A stretch of DNA of 64,000 nt. It comes from Prauserella salsuginis. Lineage in GTDB: Bacteria; Actinomycetota; Actinomycetes; Mycobacteriales; Pseudonocardiaceae. The notes under the pieces were generated by a model, which saw only the letters and a program-made list of their open reading frames with translations, was not told the DNA's origin and ran no database searches. The stretch is taken from positions 62,001-126,000 of the forward strand of contig NZ_JANBBF010000009.1 of the NCBI RefSeq assembly GCF_024648885.1, given 5' to 3'. The position numbers were made by a program, and so were the translations under genes. This document shows positions 60,001-64,000 of this stretch, in pieces (the stretch's first letter is position 1; the number at the start of each line of letters is the position of its first letter).

Positions 60001-60377
60001 CGGGCTCCATCTGGGAAGAGTTCATGACTCGCTACCTCGAGCCGCTCGACCCGGAGGAATTCAGCGACCTGTCCTCCGACGAGATCTTCGGGCCCGCGCA
60101 GGCGCCCGTCACTGACGACTCGTCGGCCACGCCGGAGGAGCCGGAGCAGCCCTCGCCCACAGAGGAGTCGACCAGCCAGGAGTCCAGCAGCAAGCCGTCG
60201 CGGCCGCCCCAGTCGTCGGAACCGCCGTCGCACGGACGGCCGTCCGAGCCCAGTTCGCCGGCTGAGCCCACCGAGAGTGAGGACGACGATGGTGGCGGTT
60301 GGCTCGGCGGTGCAGACGAACCGGAGAACGCCAACGGCAACGGCGGCGGCAACGGCGGCGGCCCGCCGGACGGCTGA
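57009..60377 (+). CDS. ponA1: Class A penicillin-binding protein (PonA1-like transglycosylase/transpeptidase)
   Basis: 1122 aa from a GTG with GGGAGG 8 nt upstream. Residues 1 to about 390 are a cytoplasmic Pro/Gln/Arg low-complexity region. One TM follows at about 401-422. The GT51 domain has its catalytic Glu near residue 480 (YAAEDATFE) and GGSTISQQYVK. The transpeptidase has SxxK (GSSFKPF, about residue 745), SIN (MERSINTVF) and KTGT (about 940). A Ser/Pro/Glu then Gly/Asn-rich tail ends it. It polymerises and cross-links peptidoglycan. The disordered N-terminus is much longer than usual and could hold regulatory contacts. Confidence 0.95.
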   Translation: MNDQGNHGWPEQEPGHQPRHRHPEAGDAPQWPGDGADEPPRPPRGPRQAPQGDQPRRQQPQQQQPQQPGQHPQQRPARPPQQQRPPQEGQQPPRGQRPPQDPGQQPPRRPQQPDQPRQPRGGPQAGRPPQQPGQPGQPRNPGQQPPPAWPDAESDHGGRHASPEGRPPRQPQRPAESQRPADRQGRPQHPEAGRDPGGRPVDPQQDPRRRQAPPPGGADQTRRGQRGPEDQRRPEEQRRPEQGPDQQRQAGTRRPDQQRRPDDRRRPDDRRPEGRPGERTQHRPGAAAAGAAGAGAAGAAAGGYAAAHASEQPDPGLITHQGYGRRDYSDPYGQEAYRADPLTGAYDEDGFSDETALTSSASHAEGGIGPDDEEPTDRKGKKLLTPAQRKKRRWRRVRRTIYACVGVFIVLPAIAFVVTYFMVDVPTPEEVAAQQGKVVNYYYAGGEKMAEEAPPEGRRVILQPEDIPDTVKHAVYAAEDATFETNSGFDVTGILRAVWNQATGGAGGGSTISQQYVKVATENDEYSYTRKWTELVKSFKMNNEQSKAEIVTAYLNTIYFGRGAYGIETAAQSYYGKSAKDLNASEAALLAGMIQQPGRVEDEQVREQRWAYVMDQMVANNWVSKQERTAAQPPELIPDEKARPEALTGADAFVKNRVMAELAAKGYSQEKIQTGGYKIYTTIDKRAQKAAKESVNEVMKDQPKELRKALVAVDPKSGGVRAYYGGPNKAGVDEVDWGNVQRNPGSSFKPFDFTALLQKGEKGLYSTYDGSSPRQFGTVTVGNSSGVECNPCTVREAMERSINTVFYDMVTNDVGPRAVVEAAKAAGIPEKHGKKPTMASLDGNISIGGGQTQVTPTDMAGAYATFASDGIQRDAHFVAKLETADGEVLFDETTPAAKKGEQAFDSDPEKNRQISRNVTESMLDVLPGSDLSCPGEHSCAGKTGTHQYDQGDVDSDENSQAWMVGYSPQISAATWVGTGGGEPISDANGSPIYGSGLPGSIWEEFMTRYLEPLDPEEFSDLSSDEIFGPAQAPVTDDSSATPEEPEQPSPTEESTSQESSSKPSRPPQSSEPPSHGRPSEPSSPAEPTESEDDDGGGWLGGADEPENANGNGGGNGGGPPDG

Positions 60378-60390
60378 TGCGCCATCGCAC

Positions 60391-60439
60391 GACTCGGACG
60401 TGAGCCCTCCGAGCCAGCCTGAGGGCTCACGTCCGAGTC
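60391..60439 (+). terminator. Strong terminator after ponA1
   Basis: Perfect 19-bp arms (60391-60409, 60421-60439) with an 11-nt loop, 13 bp past the stop. Confidence 0.88.
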
Positions 60440-60504
60440 AGGACGCTCCGAGTCGGGGACGCATCGCGGGCGACGCATTACAGGAGCGTCACGGCTACCG
60501 CTTG

Positions 60505-60510
60505 TAACAT
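60505..60510 (+). promoter_or_regulatory. -10 hexamer, leaderless start
   Basis: TAACAT, 7 nt before the GTG at 60518. Confidence 0.6.
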
Positions 60511-60517
60511 CCGACGC

Positions 60518-62368
60518 GTGCCCAGCGATACGCCTTCTTCCTCGTCGCACGCCGGCTCGGCGGACGGAACGGACAACGGCTCCGGCGACGAACCGGACCC
60601 GCCGGGCACGATCGACTCGGAATCCGCCGGGGCCGAATCCACCGACGCCGAATCAACCGGCTCGGATCCCGCCGGGGCCGGTCCCGCGGAGCGTGAACGG
60701 GCGGACCGGCAGCTCGACGACCCGGCCGGAACCCCGGAGACGGCGTCGCTGGACCCGTCACAGCGGGTGATCCCGAGTCACACCGACCCGGTGGCCGCGA
60801 AGGTCACCACGCCGCTCGGCGGTCCGCTGGGCGAGCACGCTGCCGTCGGCAGGCACTGGTTCTGGTCGCCGCTACGGGTAGGGCTGCTGCTCGGCGTGAT
60901 CGCGCTGATGCTGTCGTGGTTCGGCAAGGCCGCCTGCATCCAGCAGTACGAGGACGCCGCGGGAAACCTGCAGCTGGACTGGCAGTCGAACCGCCAGTAC
61001 GTGGCGATGTGCTATTCCGACATCGTCCCGCTGTACACCGCCGAACGTCTCGACCAGTCGGACACCTTCCCGTACGCCACCCACTGGAGCGAAGAGGTCT
61101 CCGAGGGCGAGTTCCAGCGCCGCTACATGGAGTACCCGGTGCTGACCGGCCTGTTCCAGTGGGTCAACGCGAAGCTCACGCACGGCTGGGTGGGGGTGGC
61201 CGACAGGGGTCTGCTGCCCGGGGCGCTGCCGGTGGCGGTGTATTTCAACATCACGGCGTTGCTGCTCGCGGCCGCGTGGTTGACGACGATCTGGGCCACG
61301 GCGCGCATCGCCCGGCGCAGACCGTGGGACGCGGCGCTCGTGGCGATCTCACCGCTGGTCGTCGTGCACGCGTTCACGAACTTCGACACGCTCGCCGTCG
61401 CACTGGCCATGTGCGGGCTGCTCGCCTGGGCCCGGCACAGACCCGTGGTCGCGGGGGTGCTCCTCGGGCTCGGCGCCGCGGCGAAGCTGTATCCGCTGCT
61501 GCTGCTCGGTCCACTGCTCGTGTTGTGCATCCGGGCGGGCAGAACCGGCGACTGGCTCAAGACGACCTTGGCCACCGGGGGCACCTGGCTGGTGGTGAAC
61601 CTGCCGTTCCTGGCCGCGTTCACCGAGGGCTGGCGCGAGTTCTTCCGCCTCAACACCGAACGTCCCATGGATCCGGACTCGATCTACAACGTGATCTCGT
61701 ACTTCACGGGGTGGGCCGGGTTCGACGGGCCGCTCGGAGCGGGCCAGACACCGAGCGTGCTCAACACCGTCAGCGCCGTGCTGTTCCTGCTGGGCTGTAT
61801 CGGCGTGGCGTACGTGGCCCTGACCGCGCCCCGTCGGCCGCGGCTGGCACAGCTGTGTTTCCTCGTCGTGGCCGTGTTCCTGCTGACCAACAAGGTGTGG
61901 AGTCCGCAGTACTCGTTGTGGCTGGTGCCGCTCGCGGTGCTCGCGATCCCGCGCTGGCGACTGCTGCTGAGCTGGATGCTCGTCGACGCGCTCGTGTGGG
62001 CGCCGCGGATGCTGTCCTACGTCGACGTCGAGGACAAGGGCCTGCCGGACGACTGGTTCCTGGCCTCGGTCGTGGTGCGAGACCTGATGGTCGTCGCGCT
62101 CTGCGTACTGATCGTGCGGGAGATCTACCGGCCGTCGTCGGACCTGGTGCGCTGCCCGTCGGGGCCCGGTTCCGGGGACGACGATCCGATGGGCGGGGTG
62201 CTGTCGGGGGCGCGGGACGCCGTCGTCCTGCCACGTATGTCGTCGCTGCTGCGGCGCAGGCCCGCGGCGGAGTCCGCTGCGGAGTCGGCAACTGCCTCGC
62301 CCAGCACGTCGCGGGGTGGGACGTCGAACGGGGAGTCCGCCCCGGAATCGACGTGGAACGGGCGGTAG
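60518..62368 (+). CDS. GT87-family membrane glycosyltransferase, plus-strand copy
   Basis: 616 aa. An acidic Ser/Ala/Glu N-terminal region of about 100 residues precedes about nine or more TM segments. GT-C landmarks: CYSDIVPLY (acidic first loop after TM1), YMEYPVLTGLFQW, FDTLAVALAM, AAAKLYPLLLLGPLL and SPQYSLWLVPL. These match the polyprenyl-phosphomannose-dependent alpha-mannosyl/arabinosyl transferase group (Rv0051/PimE relatives). Expected at the outer face of the membrane in lipoglycan synthesis. Its last 244 bp overlap antisense the next gene. Confidence 0.88.
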   Translation: MPSDTPSSSSHAGSADGTDNGSGDEPDPPGTIDSESAGAESTDAESTGSDPAGAGPAERERADRQLDDPAGTPETASLDPSQRVIPSHTDPVAAKVTTPLGGPLGEHAAVGRHWFWSPLRVGLLLGVIALMLSWFGKAACIQQYEDAAGNLQLDWQSNRQYVAMCYSDIVPLYTAERLDQSDTFPYATHWSEEVSEGEFQRRYMEYPVLTGLFQWVNAKLTHGWVGVADRGLLPGALPVAVYFNITALLLAAAWLTTIWATARIARRRPWDAALVAISPLVVVHAFTNFDTLAVALAMCGLLAWARHRPVVAGVLLGLGAAAKLYPLLLLGPLLVLCIRAGRTGDWLKTTLATGGTWLVVNLPFLAAFTEGWREFFRLNTERPMDPDSIYNVISYFTGWAGFDGPLGAGQTPSVLNTVSAVLFLLGCIGVAYVALTAPRRPRLAQLCFLVVAVFLLTNKVWSPQYSLWLVPLAVLAIPRWRLLLSWMLVDALVWAPRMLSYVDVEDKGLPDDWFLASVVVRDLMVVALCVLIVREIYRPSSDLVRCPSGPGSGDDDPMGGVLSGARDAVVLPRMSSLLRRRPAAESAAESATASPSTSRGGTSNGESAPESTWNGR

Positions 62369-63768
62369 CCGGGGGAGAGCGGACCGGCCGGCGTGCGGTC
62401 GGTGACCGCGCGGGAGGTCAGGAACGCCACGAACAGCCCGGCCAGCAGCGCCGCCCTGCCCCACACCCCGATGACGACCGCCTGCGCCGCGAAACCGTCC
62501 GCGACGGACTGTTCGAAGTCGCCGTACCAGCGGAAGACGCCGACGCCCAGCGCCACGTCCGCGGCCAGATAGCCCGCGATCCAGCCCCAGCGCACACGCA
62601 GCAGCACGAACATCGGCAACAGCCACAGCGTGTACTGCGGAGAGTGGACCTTGTGCAACAGCAGGAACCCGCACAGCGCCGCAGCGCACACCTGCAGCAG
62701 CGGGAAGCTCCCCTCCCGCAGGGCGCGGTCCCAGCCGACGCCGCACGCCAGCGCCAGTGCAGTGAGCACCGCCAACGGCGACACGACGTCGGTGAACTGC
62801 TGGAACGCCACGTCACCCGAGAACAGGTGCCGCACACCCCAGTACCAGATCGAGTTCGACGTGCCGTCGGCCTGCCGCTGCCCCTGGAACTCGATGGAGG
62901 CCCACCAGCCGTCGAACCCGGCCAGCACGAACGGCAGATTCACGGCTGCCACGACCCCGCCGGCCAGCAGCGGCACCCGCAGCGCCTCCAGCACGGCCCG
63001 GCTTCTGCCGACATCCCGGTCGTCACCGGCGCCGCGCCTGCTCTCGACATAGACATACAGCGCGAGCGGCACCACGAACAACGCGGGATACAGCTTCAAC
63101 ACCGCCCCGACACCGAGCAGCACGGCCGCCCACCCCGCGCGGCTGCGCAGCGAACCGCGCGGGCTCTGCAGCACGAAGAAGGCCGCCACCGCCGCCGCGA
63201 CCACCGGCAGATCCCAGTTGTGGAACGCGTACAGCACCAGCGGTGGACCGAGCGCCCACAGCAGCGCACGCCACCCGGCGAGCCTGCCCAGCAGCCACGC
63301 GGTGAGCAGTCCGAACGGCGCCAACAGCACGGCGGAGCCGAGCAGGAACTCGGCGTCGGTGTCGGCGAAGGCGGCCCCCGCCCAGATCAACATGCCGGTC
63401 AGCACCGGATACTCCAGTGTGCCGCCGACGAGCCTGCCGTCCGGCGTGATGTCGCCGTGGACGTACGGCAAGACGTGGTTGTCGACGTCCCTGCCCAGCC
63501 AGAGGAACTGGATGTCCGAGTAGCACGCGTCGTGGTAGTTGCGCTCGGCGTAGTTGGGCGTGCTGCGACCGTTCTCGTCGAACGATGGCCCGGTGCAGCG
63601 GTGCTTGTTCAGCAGTCCGAACGCCAGCGTGATGCCGCACAGCAGGATGGCCGCCGCGGCGGCGGCACGGGTCGACGGCGACGGGCCCGACCCGGCGGCC
63701 GTTCCGCGCCCTGGATCGCCGGGCGGACCGTCAGCCGCGGAGGTATCCGATGTCGTCTCGCTGGCCAT
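62125..63768 (-). CDS. GT87-family membrane glycosyltransferase, minus-strand copy
   Basis: 547 aa. Same landmarks as its neighbour: [58 protein letters not shown] and [14 protein letters not shown], so a paralogue. C-terminal ~60 residues ([14 protein letters not shown], then polar) are low complexity and lie antisense to the end of the other GT87. ATG 63768 overlaps the 3' end of the endonuclease gene by 38 bp, so it is probably co-transcribed with it. Confidence 0.88.
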   Translation of the reverse strand: MASETTSDTSAADGPPGDPGRGTAAGSGPSPSTRAAAAAAILLCGITLAFGLLNKHRCTGPSFDENGRSTPNYAERNYHDACYSDIQFLWLGRDVDNHVLPYVHGDITPDGRLVGGTLEYPVLTGMLIWAGAAFADTDAEFLLGSAVLLAPFGLLTAWLLGRLAGWRALLWALGPPLVLYAFHNWDLPVVAAAVAAFFVLQSPRGSLRSRAGWAAVLLGVGAVLKLYPALFVVPLALYVYVESRRGAGDDRDVGRSRAVLEALRVPLLAGGVVAAVNLPFVLAGFDGWWASIEFQGQRQADGTSNSIWYWGVRHLFSGDVAFQQFTDVVSPLAVLTALALACGVGWDRALREGSFPLLQVCAAALCGFLLLHKVHSPQYTLWLLPMFVLLRVRWGWIAGYLAADVALGVGVFRWYGDFEQSVADGFAAQAVVIGVWGRAALLAGLFVAFLTSRAVTDRTPAGPLSPGYRPFHVDSGADSPFDVPPRDVLGEAVADSAADSAAGLRRSSDDIRGRTTASRAPDSTPPIGSSSPEPGPDGQRTRSDDGR

Positions 63769-64000
63769 CGGGTGGAGTCTCCACGATCACCGGTGCCTGC
63801 GCGGCCAGCGCCACGGCCCGCAGCACCTCGGGGTCGATCGTGCCTTCCTCGCCGACGACGTTCGCGTGGCGGTCGCGCTGCGAACCGGCCTCGTCGCGCG
63901 AGTTGTTCAGGTGCACCAGGTCGATCCGCCCGGTGATCGCCATGACGTCGTCGACGACCGTGGCCAGGTCCCAACCCGCCGCGTGCGCGTGGCACGTGTC
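63731..64000 (-). CDS. Deoxyribonuclease IV / AP endonuclease family 2, 3' part only
   Basis: 89 residues are visible before the stop at 63731; the 5' part lies beyond the right edge. Nfo landmarks: [11 protein letters not shown] (metal-binding His-Cys region), [20 protein letters not shown] (the family's HLNDS...GSxxDRHxxIG) and [14 protein letters not shown]-barrel, zinc-dependent AP endonuclease in base excision repair. The ending [16 protein letters not shown] is typical for the protein's last strand and helix. The gene symbol nfo is likely but the N-terminus is unseen. Confidence 0.82.
   Translation of the reverse strand, partial: DTCHAHAAGWDLATVVDDVMAITGRIDLVHLNNSRDEAGSQRDRHANVVGEEGTIDPEVLRAVALAAQAPVIVETPPDGQRDDIGYLRG

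Noticed and set aside
56814-60233. 1139-codon open frame antisense to ponA1
   Set aside because: Length comes from GC-rich sequence avoiding stops opposite Pro/Gln-rich codons; ponA1 on the plus strand has clear domains.

Overview
The window is high-GC actinobacterial chromosomal DNA and most resembles the Pseudonocardiaceae (Amycolatopsis/Saccharomonospora-type), although I cannot name the species from sequence alone. The supporting signs are strong G/C bias at third codon positions, many GTG starts, an F420-type luciferase-like oxidoreductase, GTP-dependent PEP carboxykinase, a type VII secretion-type protein, and two gene blocks with Mycobacterium-like order. One is htdX-fabG4-fadA2, matching Rv0241c-Rv0243. 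The other is ino1-padR-DUF5318-ponA1-GT87, matching Rv0046c-Rv0051. I saw no rRNA, tRNA, CRISPR array, insertion sequence or prophage.

Layout. 0-10 kb: partial WXG/PPE-like protein, two TetR regulators, an NmrA-like oxidoreductase, a cysteine hydrolase divergent from an AraC/DJ-1 regulator, then the fatty-acid block htdX-fabG4 <> fadA2. 9.5-17.2 kb: DoxX, a secreted glycerophosphodiesterase, a DUF1772 membrane protein, an AAA ATPase, a septum-formation lipoprotein and a secreted tripeptidyl-aminopeptidase-like hydrolase. 17.2-24 kb: a DnaA-box cluster, an XRE regulator, a divergent Nramp, an LLM oxidoreductase, a methyltransferase, pckG and an acidic DUF6802 protein. 24-32.5 kb: a three-gene dynamin/GrpE-like operon, a two-component system and a TetR-SDR pair. 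32.9-46 kb: three ABC systems, a hypothetical protein, trmB, a second two-component system, an amidohydrolase and a ytrA-type GntR operon. 46-54 kb: a TIGR02206 membrane protein, SDR, alpha/beta hydrolase, PhoX with a PHO-box promoter, an MFS exporter, a RibD-C protein and a HAD phosphatase. 54.4-64 kb: ino1, PadR, DUF5318, a class A penicillin-binding protein, two overlapping convergent GT87 membrane glycosyltransferases and the 3' part of an endonuclease IV gene.

Regulatory architecture is unusually readable. Sixteen genes have a TANNNT -10 hexamer ending 6-8 nt before the start codon, the signature of leaderless transcripts. Several regulators (TetR x2, AraC, GntR, PadR) have inverted repeats in their own promoters. 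phoX is preceded by two abutting 11-bp PHO-box-like repeats.

The most interesting unexplained structure is in the intergenic DNA. (1) Three long hairpins between convergent genes share a TGCCCTTGGGGGC core and look like a dispersed bidirectional terminator family. (2) Four genes carry tandem duplications that include their own stop codon, three of them with units in multiples of 3. (3) Short tandem arrays sit against terminator hairpins. (4) A cluster of DnaA-box-like 9-mers lies far from any dnaA/dnaN gene in this window.
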